DNA from: Ruegeria aquimaris
GTDB taxonomy: Bacteria; Pseudomonadota; Alphaproteobacteria; Rhodobacterales; Rhodobacteraceae
Assembly (NCBI RefSeq): GCF_025751555.1
Contig: NZ_JAOWLB010000001.1
Location: 496,001-560,000, forward strand
DNA length: 64,000 nucleotides
Reading direction: 5' to 3'
Positions 1 through 9,218 of the stretch are shown here, in pieces (position 1 is the stretch's first letter; every line of letters begins with the position of its first letter). The position numbers and the translations under genes are program-made. The notes beneath the pieces are model-generated. The model had not been told where the DNA came from. It worked only from the letters and a program-made list of their open reading frames with translations, and did no database searches.

Positions 1-297
1 ATCGAACATCTGGCAGGCGATGCCGACCCCTTCCTCGTGCCACGCGGCCACAACGCCAGCCAGGCGGCGGGCGAGGTGCTGCGCGAGGTCTATGGCGCCG
101 ACCCCTATGTCACCCGCGTCGGCGGCTCGATCCCGATCATGACGCTGTTCCTGCGCGCGCTCGGCGTACATGGGGTGATGTTCGGCTTTTCCATCGCCGA
201 CGAGAATCTGCACGCGCCCAACGAGTTCTTCCGCCTGGAGAATTTCCGCCGCGGCCAGACCGCCTATTGCCGCCTGCTGGAACGGCTGGGCCAATAG
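1..297 (+). CDS. M20-family metallopeptidase, C-terminal end only
   Basis: The frame is open from base 1 to the TAG at 295-297, so only the last 98 residues of a larger gene are present. The segment has the closing part of an M20/M25/M40 dipeptidase or acetylornithine-deacetylase-type fold: a GGSIPI strand, then FGFS..DENLHAPNE, where the His is the expected metal ligand, and a final helix ending in YCRLLERLG. Enzymes of this family hydrolyse peptide or N-acyl bonds using a dinuclear zinc centre. Substrate cannot be told from the tail alone. It converges on the MATE gene, with three AT-rich hairpins between them. Confidence 0.8.
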   Translation: MEHLAGDADPFLVPRGHNASQAAGEVLREVYGADPYVTRVGGSIPIMTLFLRALGVHGVMFGFSIADENLHAPNEFFRLENFRRGQTAYCRLLERLGQ

Positions 298-303
298 CGC
301 AAC

Positions 304-372
304 CAGAATTTTGAAAAAATTCTGACCCAGAAAATTTCAAATTTTCTGAACCATTTTCTTTCCAAGAAAATG
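304..372. repeat. Three tandem AT-rich perfect palindromes between convergent genes
   Basis: Three hairpins follow one another: 304-324 (9-bp stem, loop GAA), 328-348 (10-bp stem, one-base centre) and 352-372 (9-bp stem, loop TCC). The stems are A/T-rich in an otherwise GC-rich region, and the first two share CAGAA/TTCTG ends. Lying between two converging stop codons, they could act as bidirectional terminators, or they may be a family-specific intergenic repeat. Confidence 0.75.
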
Positions 373-383
373 GGCGCCCGGAC

Positions 384-1736
384 CTAGGGCACCGCCTTGA
401 TCGACCGGCCCCAGAACCGTGCCATCAGCAGCGTTCCGGCAAAGAAGAGCCCCAGCACCAGCCCGGCCCAGACGCCGATCCCCTCCCAGCCCCAGACAAA
501 GCCCATCACGTAAGAGGCAGGAATGCCAACGACCCAGTAACTGACCGCCGCCATCACCATCGGCACGGTGGTATCCTGCACCCCGCGCAACAGGCCCAGC
601 GCCATTACCTGCGCGCCATCGACCAACTGGAACAGCGCCGCCATCGCCAGAAGGCCTGTCCCGATCACCAGAATCTCGGGCCGGTTCGGATCGTCCGGCT
701 CTATGAAGAGCGAGATCAGCGGCTCGGCCCAGGTCAGGAACAACGCAATCGTCGCCAGCGACATCATCAGCGACATCGCGATCACCACCTTGCCGCCGCG
801 CGCCATATGCTCTCTGTCACGCCGACCATAGGCATTGCCTGCCCGGATGGTCGCGGCATTCGACAGGCCCAGATGCACCATGAACGTCGCCGAGGCCAGC
901 TGGATCGCAATCCCATGCGCCGCCAGCGGCACCGCCCCCAGCCAGCCCATCATCACGGCAGAGGCGGAAAACAGGCTCACCTCGGCCAGATTGGTCAGGG
1001 CAATCGGCACCCCCAACCGCACCACCCGGCGGAACATCTCGCTATCCGGCCGCCAGAACCGCCGGAACAGCGTATGCTGCGGCAGAACCCAGAGCGCATA
1101 GGCCACAACCGCCACCAGCGACACAATCTGGGTGCAGATCGAGGCGATCGCCGCCCCGGTGATCCCCAGTTCAGGCGCGCCCCAGTTGCCGAAGATCAGC
1201 GCATAATTCGCCCCCGCATTGACAAGAACCGCCAGGACCGTGATCCAGAACACCACCTGCGTCCGCTCCAGCGCTGCCAGATAGGATTTCAGCACCATCA
1301 CCATCAGCGCCGGGATCATGCCCCAGCCCGCGATGCGCAGATACTCCGCCGCCATGGCGGCGATCCCGGCCTCCTGCCCCAGTGCCAGCAGGATCGGCTG
1401 TGACCAGATCAGCAGCGGCATCGCCAGCATGGCAAAGATCAACGAGGCCCAAATCCCCATCCGCGTCGCCCGCCGGATGCTGGTCTGGTCCCGCTCGGCC
1501 GCGGCCGCCGCCACCATCGGCATCACCGCCCAGCCAAAGCCCGCTCCCATCAGGAACAGCACGAAGAAATAGCTGCTGCCCAGCGTCACCGCCGCCAACG
1601 CCTCGACCCCGTACCAGCCCAGCATGACCGTGTCGGTCAGGCCGATGGCGAATTGCGCCAGATGCCCGCCGATCAACGGCAGGCCCAGAACTGCAATCGC
1701 GCGGGCATGGCCGCCATATGTCATTCTCTCCGTCAT
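384..1736 (-). CDS. MATE family multidrug/Na+ efflux transporter
   Basis: A 450-residue polytopic membrane protein of the multi-antimicrobial extrusion family (NorM/DinF-like), which exports cationic drugs or metabolites using a Na+ or H+ gradient. About 12 hydrophobic segments can be read. The N-terminal GLTDTVMLGWYGVEALAAV stretch and the internal repeat at IALTNLAEVSLFSASAVMMG fit the two six-helix bundles of MATE proteins. Full length for the family is about 450-470. I prefer the ATG at 1736; an ATG at 1724 just after a GGAGAG is also possible, and a start at 1772 would add a charged leader. It is divergent from the DUF2461 gene. Confidence 0.88.
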   Translation of the reverse strand: MTERMTYGGHARAIAVLGLPLIGGHLAQFAIGLTDTVMLGWYGVEALAAVTLGSSYFFVLFLMGAGFGWAVMPMVAAAAAERDQTSIRRATRMGIWASLIFAMLAMPLLIWSQPILLALGQEAGIAAMAAEYLRIAGWGMIPALMVMVLKSYLAALERTQVVFWITVLAVLVNAGANYALIFGNWGAPELGITGAAIASICTQIVSLVAVVAYALWVLPQHTLFRRFWRPDSEMFRRVVRLGVPIALTNLAEVSLFSASAVMMGWLGAVPLAAHGIAIQLASATFMVHLGLSNAATIRAGNAYGRRDREHMARGGKVVIAMSLMMSLATIALFLTWAEPLISLFIEPDDPNRPEILVIGTGLLAMAALFQLVDGAQVMALGLLRGVQDTTVPMVMAAVSYWVVGIPASYVMGFVWGWEGIGVWAGLVLGLFFAGTLLMARFWGRSIKAVP

Positions 1737-1836
1737 CCGGTCAGGCTTAGGCGGCACCCGCGACAAGGGCAAGCGTGATCTTTCCCCTTCCCGTTGACCT
1801 CCCCCGTGCTAGGCTCGCCCCCAGACGGAGGCCAAT

Positions 1837-2466
1837 ATGACCGATCCCCTTGCCCGACTGATCCCCGAGGCGCGCGCCTTTCTGACCGAGCTTGCCGCCA
1901 ATAACAGCCGCGACTGGTTCACCCTGCACAAGGCGCGCTACGACGCCGGGCTGAAGGCCCCTGCGCTGATCCTGCTCGACCAGATCGCCGCGCATCTGGG
2001 CACTGGCACAGCGACCAAGCTCTTTCGCCCGCAGCGCGATGTGCGGTTTTCCAGGGACAAGACGCCCTACAACACCCATCTGCACCTCTTGTGGACCACG
2101 CCCGATGGCGCGCAATACTTCTTTGGCCTCTCTTCCACCTATGTCACTTCGGGTGGCGGCCGGATGGGGTTCGACGCGGCCTCCCTCGCCCGCTATCGCA
2201 ACCGCCTGCCCGCGCTCGGCCCAGCGCTGCAAGCCGAGATAGACGCGCTGACCGCCCAGGGCGCGCGCCTGTCCGAGCCCGAGCTCAAGCGCCCCGCGCC
2301 GCCGATTGCGCCCGGCGACCCGCTCGCGGATCTGGCCCGCCGCAAATCCCTCTTACTCTGGTTCGACCATGACGCCAGTCTGACCGACGTTCTGGCGCAA
2401 TTGAGCAGCGATTTCGACCGGCTCAAACCCTTTCAGGCGGCGCTCTCCGCCCTGCTGGCAGACTGA
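1837..2466 (+). CDS. DUF2461 (TIGR02453) family protein
   Basis: A 209-residue protein with the family hallmark near the N terminus, NNSRDWFTLHKARYD, and the central RDVRFSRDKTPYNTH block. The family is widespread in bacteria and fungi and has no established biochemical function. A GGAGG sits just upstream of the ATG. It ends three bases before the next start and is probably co-transcribed with the downstream hydrolases. Confidence 0.85.
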   Translation: MTDPLARLIPEARAFLTELAANNSRDWFTLHKARYDAGLKAPALILLDQIAAHLGTGTATKLFRPQRDVRFSRDKTPYNTHLHLLWTTPDGAQYFFGLSSTYVTSGGGRMGFDAASLARYRNRLPALGPALQAEIDALTAQGARLSEPELKRPAPPIAPGDPLADLARRKSLLLWFDHDASLTDVLAQLSSDFDRLKPFQAALSALLAD

Positions 2467-2469
2467 CCC

Positions 2470-3627
2470 ATGTCCCATATCCTCAACCGCATCGACACCG
2501 TCCGCCCCGACGCCCCGGAACAGGCCGGATATGGCCCTTTTCCCGTTGGCGTGCGGACCTTGCAATTCGACATTCCCGGCCGGATCGACGTGGCCCGCGC
2601 CACCGAGGACAGCCAGCCGCTCTCTGACCGGCCTGTGACGGTCGAGCTCTGGTACCCCGCCGCGCCCGACACCGCACCGGGCGGCCACTATGATACGCTG
2701 ATCCGCGACGGACAGACCGCCACCCGCCTCCTTGGTCGTGCCGCCCGCGATGCCGCCCCGGCGCAGGGCCGCTTCCCGTTGGTGGTGATCTCGCATGGCT
2801 ATCCGGGAAACAGGTTCCTGATGTCGCATCTGGGAGAAACGCTGGCCTCGCGCGGGTTCATCGCCGCCGCCCCCGATCACGCCGACAGCACCTATGCCGA
2901 CCAGGGTGCCTTTGGTGCCACGCTCTATCACCGCCCGCTCGACCAGCGCGCCGTGATCGACCATGTCGCCGCAACCGTGCCGCAGGCCGATACCGGGCAT
3001 ACCGGCGTCATCGGCTATTCCATGGGCGGCTACGGCGCGCTGGTCTTTGGTGGCGCCGGTGTCAGCCGCACCGCCCCCACCGCCGGTTTCGCGCCGCCCG
3101 CCGGGCTGCTGTCCCGTCACGTCTCCGGTTCTGAGACCCATACGGCCCTGATCGACCCGCGCGTGCGCGCCACAATCGCCATCGGGCCCTGGGGCAATCA
3201 CCGGGGCATCTGGGACGCTCCCGGCCTTGCCCGGCTGGACAAACCGCTGATGATCATGGCAGGCAGCCTTGACGAGGTCTCAGACTATGCCGCCATGCGC
3301 GGTATCTTCGAGCAGACCACCGGCACCACCCGCCACCTGCTCACGTTTCACGGCGCCAGCCACAATGCCGCCGCGCCCATCCCCGCCCCGGCCGAGAGCT
3401 GGGCCGCGTCCCCCGCGCTCGACTTCATCCCGTTCGAACATTACGCCGATCCGGTCTGGGATACGGTGCGCATGAACAACATCGCCCAGCATTTCGCCAC
3501 CGCCTTCCTGTCGCTGCATCTGAAGGGCGACGAGACCATGCAACGCTTCCTTGACGGCATCTTCACCGGTTTCGCCCCCACCTCTGCCCGCGCCCTCACA
3601 TTCGAGACGCTGACGAAAGGTCACTGA
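2470..3627 (+). CDS. Alpha/beta hydrolase, dienelactone-hydrolase / PAF-acetylhydrolase-like
   Basis: A 385-residue alpha/beta-fold hydrolase. An oxyanion-hole motif SHGYPGNRF is near residue 107, the nucleophile elbow GYSMGGYGAL supplies the catalytic Ser, and GASHNAAA carries the likely catalytic His. The N-terminal part (RTLQF..PGR...VELWYPA) resembles predicted dienelactone hydrolases and plasma PAF-acetylhydrolase relatives. There is no obvious signal peptide, so the enzyme is probably cytosolic. The substrate is likely a small ester or lactone, not predictable here. It begins 3 bp after DUF2461. Confidence 0.78.
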   Translation: MSHILNRIDTVRPDAPEQAGYGPFPVGVRTLQFDIPGRIDVARATEDSQPLSDRPVTVELWYPAAPDTAPGGHYDTLIRDGQTATRLLGRAARDAAPAQGRFPLVVISHGYPGNRFLMSHLGETLASRGFIAAAPDHADSTYADQGAFGATLYHRPLDQRAVIDHVAATVPQADTGHTGVIGYSMGGYGALVFGGAGVSRTAPTAGFAPPAGLLSRHVSGSETHTALIDPRVRATIAIGPWGNHRGIWDAPGLARLDKPLMIMAGSLDEVSDYAAMRGIFEQTTGTTRHLLTFHGASHNAAAPIPAPAESWAASPALDFIPFEHYADPVWDTVRMNNIAQHFATAFLSLHLKGDETMQRFLDGIFTGFAPTSARALTFETLTKGH

Positions 3628-3692
3628 ACGCCACACCTTTCCCATAGGTCCGCAACCTGCTTGACTGCGGCGATCAAACCCCGGAGCGCGCC

Positions 3693-4586
3693 ATGCAGAC
3701 CGAAACCGTAACGCTCAACGGACAAGGCTTCTTTCTCCGCCGCTGGGGCGATCCGGCGCTGCCGCCGCTCCTGATGCTGCACGGCTTTCCCGAATACGGC
3801 GGCGCCTGGGCGGATCTCGCGCCGCATCTGGCCCACCACTTTCACTGCATCGCCCCGGACCAGCGCGGCTATGGCCAAAGCTGGGCGCCCGAGGGCGTCG
3901 CACATTACACCACATCGCATCTGGTTGCAGACATGGCGGCGCTGGCCGAAACCCTTGGCGCGCCGCTCACCGTGCTGGGGCATGACTGGGGCGCGGCGGT
4001 GGCCTACGGGCTGGCCATGTTCAGCCCCGAACTGGTCGACCGCCTGATCATCGCCAACGGGGTGCACCCGGTGCCGTTCCAGCGCGCGCTGGCGGCGGGC
4101 GGGGCGCAATCGGCGGCCTCGCAATACATGAACGCCCTGCGCGCACCCGAGGCCACGCAGCACTTTGCTGCTAATGATTACAAGGCGCTGGCCGATTTCT
4201 TCACCCGTCAAATGGGCGGGCAGGACTGGCTCAGCCCCGCGCGACTGGTGGACTACAAGGCCGAATGGGCGCGCCCCGGCAGGCTCGACGCCATGCTCAA
4301 CTGGTACCGCGCCTCGCCGCTGGTGATCGCCGCCCCCGGCCAGCCCCGCACCGACCTGCCCGCCCTGCCACTCGACCGGCTGCACGTGCGCTGCCCGCAT
4401 CTGCTGCTCTGGGGGCCCGATGACCGCGCGCTGCTGCCCGAGGCGACCGAGGGGCTTGAAGAGTTCGCCGCCGACATCACCCGCATCACCATCCCCGGCA
4501 CCGACCACTGGCTGTGCCATCAGGCGCCCGACCGGGTCGCCGCCGCCATCCTGAACTGGATGCCCCAACCGGAGACCGCCCCATGA
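3693..4586 (+). CDS. Alpha/beta hydrolase with Asp nucleophile (epoxide hydrolase / haloacetate dehalogenase type)
   Basis: A 297-residue hydrolase. The nucleophile elbow reads VLGHDWGAAVA, with Asp98 in place of Ser. This is diagnostic of the epoxide hydrolase/haloalkane and haloacetate dehalogenase branch, which forms a covalent aspartyl ester intermediate. HGFPEYGGAW gives the oxyanion region, and GTDHWLCHQAP contains the likely catalytic His. Its stop overlaps the next start as ATGA (4583-4586), so it is translationally coupled to a glutathione S-transferase. The pairing suggests detoxification of an epoxide or halogenated compound, which is inference. Confidence 0.82.
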   Translation: MQTETVTLNGQGFFLRRWGDPALPPLLMLHGFPEYGGAWADLAPHLAHHFHCIAPDQRGYGQSWAPEGVAHYTTSHLVADMAALAETLGAPLTVLGHDWGAAVAYGLAMFSPELVDRLIIANGVHPVPFQRALAAGGAQSAASQYMNALRAPEATQHFAANDYKALADFFTRQMGGQDWLSPARLVDYKAEWARPGRLDAMLNWYRASPLVIAAPGQPRTDLPALPLDRLHVRCPHLLLWGPDDRALLPEATEGLEEFAADITRITIPGTDHWLCHQAPDRVAAAILNWMPQPETAP

Positions 4587-5194
4587 TCACCGTCCACCAC
4601 CTTGCCCAATCCCGCTCGCTGCGCATCCTCTGGCTGCTCGAGGAGCTGGGCCTGCCCTACAAGGTCATCCGGTACGAGCGCGACCCCAAGACCCGGCTTG
4701 CCCCGCCAGACCTGCGCGCCATCCACCCGCTGGGCAAATCGCCGGTGATCGAGACAGACGGTATCCGGCTGGCCGAATCCGGCGCCATCGTCGACTATCT
4801 CTGCACCCGCCACGCGCCGCAGATGATGCCGCCGCAGGACAGCCCCGCCTGGGCCGAACATCTGGAGCTGATGCATTTCGCCGAAGGCTCGGTGATGACG
4901 CCGATCCTGCTCAATCTCTATGTCGGGCTGTTGGGCGAAGCAGGCGCGCCACTGCATCCGCGCATCCAGTCGGAACTCAGCAGCCATTTCCGCTTCATGG
5001 AAGAGAGCCTGCGCCCCTCGGGCCATTTCGTGCTGGATGGGCTCAGCGCCGCCGACATCCTGCTCAGCTTTCCCGCAGGCGTGGTGGCGCGGCTGGGCCG
5101 CGAAGCCGAGTTTCCCCGGCTCGCCGAATTCGCCGTCGCAATGCACGCGCGCCCGGCCTTCCAGCGCGCGCTCGCCGCGGGCGGCGGCGACTGA
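4583..5194 (+). CDS. Glutathione S-transferase family protein
   Basis: A protein of 203 residues. The N-terminal thioredoxin-like domain has SLRILWLLEELGLPYKV, then LGKSPVIETDG with the cis-Pro and ESGAIVDYL, the glutathione-binding turn. A helical C-terminal domain follows. It conjugates glutathione to electrophiles or has related thiol-transfer activity. The ATG at 4583 is chosen because it overlaps the upstream stop (ATGA) and the encoded MITVHHLAQSRSLR begins the GST fold directly. Confidence 0.88.
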   Translation: MITVHHLAQSRSLRILWLLEELGLPYKVIRYERDPKTRLAPPDLRAIHPLGKSPVIETDGIRLAESGAIVDYLCTRHAPQMMPPQDSPAWAEHLELMHFAEGSVMTPILLNLYVGLLGEAGAPLHPRIQSELSSHFRFMEESLRPSGHFVLDGLSAADILLSFPAGVVARLGREAEFPRLAEFAVAMHARPAFQRALAAGGGD

Positions 5195-5196
5195 GA

Positions 5197-6234
5197 TCAG
5201 TCCTGCTTCGCCCGCTGGTCGGGGTGCAGGGCGGTGCCCAGGATATGCTCGGACTTGTGGATCACGTGATGGGCGCGGCCCACGATCAGCGGATCGGGCG
5301 CGCCCACAACCTCAATATCCTTGCCGGGATAGTCGATGGTCGACAGGAAATGCCGCATGCAGTTCAGGCGCGCACGTTTCTTGTCGTTCGACTTGATGAT
5401 GGTCCAGGGCGCATCGGCGGTGTCGGTGTAGAAAAACATCGCCTCCTTGGCCTCGGTATAATCGTCCCACTTGTCCAGGCTCGCCTTGTCAATGGGCGAC
5501 AGTTTCCACTGTTTCAGCGGATCGGTCTCGCGGCTCTTGAACCGGCGCTGCTGTTCCTCCTGCGTGACCGAGAACCAGTATTTGTAGAGCCGGATGCCCG
5601 AGCGCACCAGCATCCTCTCCAATTCAGGCGTTTGGCGCATGAACTCCAGGTATTCGTTGGGCGTGCAGAACCCCATCACCCGCTCGACCCCCGCCCGGTT
5701 GTACCAGGAGCGGTCATAGAACACCATTTCCCCCACCGTGGGCAGCTCCTGCACATAGCGCTGGTAGTACCACTGGCCCTTTTCCTCCCAGGTGGGCTTG
5801 TTCAAGGCGACAACGCGGGCCTGGCGCGGGTTCAGGTGCTCCATGAACCGCTTGATCGTGCCGCCCTTGCCCGCGGCATCGCGCCCCTCGAACAGCAGGA
5901 CAAAGCGCTCGCCGGTCTCCTGCGCCCAGAGCTGCACCTTCAGCAGCTCCGCCTGCAACCGCGCCTTCTCCGCCTCATAGGGGCGGCGCGCCATCTTGCG
6001 CGCATAGGGATATTTGCCGCTCTCAAACGCATGGCGCACATTCTCGGGCGTCGGCATCACCACCCGGCGCGTCCGCGCGGGCCGAGGCTCTGCCACGATG
6101 CCGGCCGACGCATCGGCCACAGGCTCCGGAACAGCCTCCAGGGCAGCGACCGGCGCCGCCGCCTCTGCCGGAGCCTCCAGGCTGGCGGTGGTTTGCTTGT
6201 CTTCCTGCGGAACGATGCGCTTTGCTGTATCCAA
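5197..6234 (-). CDS. ppk2: Polyphosphate kinase 2
   Basis: A 345-residue PPK2 that transfers phosphate between polyphosphate and nucleoside diphosphates, linking phosphate storage to ATP/GTP pools. The Walker-A-like FEGRDAAGKGGTIKRF is near residue 114, followed by RYVQELPTVGEMVFYDRSWYNRAGVE (Walker B, read in two parts) and a charged lid module. An Ala/Glu/Pro-rich N-terminal extension of roughly 60-80 residues precedes the kinase domain and is probably disordered. The start is a TTG at 6234 with GGAGA upstream; a later internal ATG (MPTPENV) is the alternative. It converges on the GST gene with a 2-bp gap. Confidence 0.9.
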   Translation of the reverse strand: MDTAKRIVPQEDKQTTASLEAPAEAAAPVAALEAVPEPVADASAGIVAEPRPARTRRVVMPTPENVRHAFESGKYPYARKMARRPYEAEKARLQAELLKVQLWAQETGERFVLLFEGRDAAGKGGTIKRFMEHLNPRQARVVALNKPTWEEKGQWYYQRYVQELPTVGEMVFYDRSWYNRAGVERVMGFCTPNEYLEFMRQTPELERMLVRSGIRLYKYWFSVTQEEQQRRFKSRETDPLKQWKLSPIDKASLDKWDDYTEAKEAMFFYTDTADAPWTIIKSNDKKRARLNCMRHFLSTIDYPGKDIEVVGAPDPLIVGRAHHVIHKSEHILGTALHPDQRAKQD

Positions 6235-6370
6235 CGGTCCTGTCTCCTCGCTAACGGTCTGGTCTGTCTGGTTCGCGCGCCAGTCTATCCGCCGCGCGCA
6301 GGACCCGCGTTGATCCGTGTCAAGAAAACGTTACAAATCGCCAAACCTTTCCGTCGCAGAGACCGCCCCG

Positions 6371-6427
6371 CCGCTTCACTTTGCTGAAAATACTCCGGGG
6401 GGAGGTGACAGAATTCTGCGAATTCTG
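6371..6427. repeat. Intergenic repeat-like element with palindrome
   Basis: The segment between the ppk2 start and the AhpD-like stop contains a CTTCACTTTGCTGAAAATAC block of a type I recall as recurring in Rhodobacteraceae intergenic DNA. It is followed by a perfect hairpin at 6409-6427 (CAGAATTC, loop TGC, GAATTCTG). Its role is unknown; it may be a repeat family or the 3' end of the minus-strand AhpD-like transcript. Confidence 0.45.
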
Positions 6428-6446
6428 CACCGGGGGGCAGCGCCCC

Positions 6447-7055
6447 CTAGCGGTGTCCCCAGTCATCTGGATCCTCGGAATTGCCCGGGGACAGGCCCAG
6501 CACGTCGCCATCGGTCGAACAGCCCAGACCCTGCACCGTGCGATTGGCATAGGAGAAATAGGCGCAGACCTGGTTGATCTCCAGGATCTCGCCATCCTCC
6601 CATCCCGCCGCGCGCAGCGCCGCAACGTCCCCCTCGACCATCAGCGCCGGTGTCTCGGTCAGCTTGCGCGCATAGACCATCGCCGCCCGTTCGCGCGCAT
6701 CCAGCGGCGCTCCATCCGGGGCGCGATCCTCGATCGCCGCGCGAATGGCGTCGCTGCGCGCGCCATCGCCCAGCAATCGCACCAGCCCGGCGAAATGATG
6801 CTCCACGCAATAGGCACAGCCGTTGAGCGAACTGACCCAGACCCCAAGCGTCTCCAGAAACCATTTCGGAATGGCATTGCCGGTATGGTGCAGCACGTTC
6901 TTGTAGAGCGCCATATGCCCTTCCATCGAATGCGGGCGCAGGGAATGGGCCATCATGATGTTGTCCACATTGCCCCCCGGCCCGGTGACCCGGTCATAAA
7001 GCTTTCTCAGCTTGCCGGTGGCCTCGGCAAAGGGAATGGTCCTGATCCAGCTCAT
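6447..7055 (-). CDS. Carboxymuconolactone decarboxylase / AhpD-like peroxidase-related protein
   Basis: A 202-residue member of the CMD/AhpD superfamily, close to the 'peroxidase-related enzyme' group. The redox motif CAYCVEHH near residue 78 gives the CXXC plus downstream His of AhpD-type alkylhydroperoxidases. The family is all-helical and acts in the cytosol, reducing hydroperoxides with a thiol partner. The ATG at 7055 has GGAGAG eight bases upstream. No partner peroxiredoxin lies nearby. Confidence 0.82.
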   Translation of the reverse strand: MSWIRTIPFAEATGKLRKLYDRVTGPGGNVDNIMMAHSLRPHSMEGHMALYKNVLHHTGNAIPKWFLETLGVWVSSLNGCAYCVEHHFAGLVRLLGDGARSDAIRAAIEDRAPDGAPLDARERAAMVYARKLTETPALMVEGDVAALRAAGWEDGEILEINQVCAYFSYANRTVQGLGCSTDGDVLGLSPGNSEDPDDWGHR

Positions 7056-7202
7056 GTTGTGCTCTCCGTTCGGGTCACACCCAACCTAGGGGCGATCGGC
7101 CGCCGGTGAAAGTCCCCCTCACCTGCAACCGTTCCGACCCGTCCGCGCGATAGACACCGCCCTCCGAGCCACATAAACTTGACCCGCAAGGGAGCGCTCG
7201 CC

Positions 7203-9071
7203 ATGGTCGACGAAGCTGTCCAGCGCAGGCTGACCACGATCCTGGCCGCCGATGTGGCAGGGTACAGCCGCCTCGTTGCGCGCGACGAAGAGGCGGCCCT
7301 GCGCACCCTGAAATCGCACCGGGACATCCTGATGGACCTGATCGCGCGCCATCGCGGGCGGGTGTTCGGCACCGCCGGCGACAGCGTCATCGCCGAGTTC
7401 GGCAGCGCCGTCGAAGCCGTCCGTTGCGCCATGACGGCGCAGGAGCGGCTGGCCCGTGAAAACGCAAACCTTCCGCCGGATCGCCAGATGCACCTGCGCA
7501 TCGGCATCAATGTCGGCGATGTGATGGTCGATGGCGACGATCTGCTGGGCGACGCGGTCAACATCGCCGCCCGCCTTGAAAGCCTGGCCGAACCGGGCGG
7601 CATCACGATTTCCGGCAGCACCTTCGATCAGGTCAGAAACCGGCTCTCGGTCGGGTTCCAGGACCTGGGCCCGCAGAAGGTCAAGAACATCCCCGAGCCC
7701 GTTCGGACCTTTCGGCTGGTCGAGGCCACGGCGCACCCCCGCCCCGCCCCACGGCCCGCCCGCAGAACAGCGCTGATCCTGGCCGGTCTGGTGCTGGTGG
7801 CAGGGCTCGCTCTTGCGTTCTTTCCCCCATGGGCAACCCGGTCCGAACCGGCCTCGATCAGCCGCATGAAGCTGAGCCTGCCCGACCGGCCTTCGGTCGC
7901 CGTCCTGCCCTTCGTCAACCTCTCGGAGACCGACGATCAGGACTATTTCGCGGATGGCATCACCGAGGACATCATCACCGATATCTCCAAGGTCTCCGGC
8001 ATCTTCGTGGTCGCTGGCAGTTCCTCCTTCGCCTTCCGGGGCAAGGACGTGAAAATCAGCGACGTGGCCGAGGAATTCGGCGTGCGCCATGTCCTGCAAG
8101 GCAGCGTGCGCCGCTCGGGCGGCAATGTCCGGATCACCGCGCAACTGACCGATGCCCTCCGGGGCAACACCATCTGGGGCGAGCGTTACGACCGCGACAT
8201 CAGCGATGTGTTCGCGGTTCAGCTCGATGTCACCCGTAAGGTTGTCCGCGCCATGGCCGTGACCCTCAAGGCCTCCGAACACGACCGGCTCCTGCAAAAA
8301 TACACGACCAACATAGACGCCTATGATACCTTTCTCCGGGCCCGCCGACTGGTCCAGTCCCCGGGCCGGGAAAACGTCGAAGAGGGGGAGAGGCTGTTTT
8401 CCGAGGCCATCGCGCTCGACCCGCAATTCGCCGGGGGCTATGCCGGTCTTGCCTTCAACTACTCGGTCAAGGCGCGGCTCAGGTTCGGCCCCTCGCCCAA
8501 GGAGGACGCGCGCAAGTCGCTGGAGTTTGCCGAGAAAGCCATCGAGATCGACCCCGAATTCGCCTGGTCCTATATCGCGCTGGCCGGGGCGCAATTGTCC
8601 AACGGCAACCATGACGCGGCGGTCCTGGCGGCCCGGCGCGCGCTCCAGATCCAGCCCAACGGATACGAAGAGAACCTCTTCATGGGCTTCCAGCTCTATT
8701 TCGCGGGCGAGGCGGCCGAGGCGGTCCGCCACCTGGAGCTGGCCCGCCGTATCAGCCCGCATGACACGATCCGGGGGGTGGCCTTCCTCGCCAACGCCTA
8801 TTTCATGAACGGCGACTATGCCAAATCCGAAGAACTGCGCCTGCAACGGATCACCGGCTTTGCCGTCCGCAACCCAAATGCCTATGTCTGGCTGGCGGCG
8901 ACCCAGCAGCAGCTTGGCAAACAGGACGAGGCCGCCGCCACCGTCGCGCAACTGCTGGAGCTCTGGCCCGATTTCCGCCTGTCCGAATGGGGCCTGGTCA
9001 AGGCGTTCAAGCTGGCCGAGAACCGCGAACGCCTCTACAACGCCGCCGCCGCAGCGGGTGTGCCAGAGTAA
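7203..9071 (+). CDS. Class III adenylate/guanylate cyclase with TM segment, TolB/FlgO-like domain and TPRs
   Basis: A 622-residue signalling protein. Residues ~8-175 form a class III cyclase domain: TILAADVAGYS and GTAGDSVIAEF supply the two metal Asp residues, and DAVNIAARLE supplies the Asn/Arg pair. A single membrane helix follows at ~190-213, then a domain starting PSVAVLPFVNLS that resembles the TolB/FlgO-like N-terminal fold, and about six TPR helices to the end. The topology suggests an N-terminal cytosolic catalytic domain and a periplasmic sensor/TPR part. ATP or GTP specificity cannot be fixed by eye. The ATG at 7203 is chosen over a TTG at 7179 because AAGGGA lies 9 bases upstream. 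Confidence 0.85.
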   Translation: MVDEAVQRRLTTILAADVAGYSRLVARDEEAALRTLKSHRDILMDLIARHRGRVFGTAGDSVIAEFGSAVEAVRCAMTAQERLARENANLPPDRQMHLRIGINVGDVMVDGDDLLGDAVNIAARLESLAEPGGITISGSTFDQVRNRLSVGFQDLGPQKVKNIPEPVRTFRLVEATAHPRPAPRPARRTALILAGLVLVAGLALAFFPPWATRSEPASISRMKLSLPDRPSVAVLPFVNLSETDDQDYFADGITEDIITDISKVSGIFVVAGSSSFAFRGKDVKISDVAEEFGVRHVLQGSVRRSGGNVRITAQLTDALRGNTIWGERYDRDISDVFAVQLDVTRKVVRAMAVTLKASEHDRLLQKYTTNIDAYDTFLRARRLVQSPGRENVEEGERLFSEAIALDPQFAGGYAGLAFNYSVKARLRFGPSPKEDARKSLEFAEKAIEIDPEFAWSYIALAGAQLSNGNHDAAVLAARRALQIQPNGYEENLFMGFQLYFAGEAAEAVRHLELARRISPHDTIRGVAFLANAYFMNGDYAKSEELRLQRITGFAVRNPNAYVWLAATQQQLGKQDEAAATVAQLLELWPDFRLSEWGLVKAFKLAENRERLYNAAAAAGVPE

Positions 9072-9218
9072 CCCTCGCGCGCCACGGTGCGCATCTCCTT
9101 TCCGGTCGTTATGAACAGGTGGATCCAGCCCCCAAACAGACCTTTGTGGCCGAGGTTCTCCGAAAATGCGAATTGCATGCTAGAATGCGAATATTGATCT
9201 CGAGATTTGGAGCCTTTC

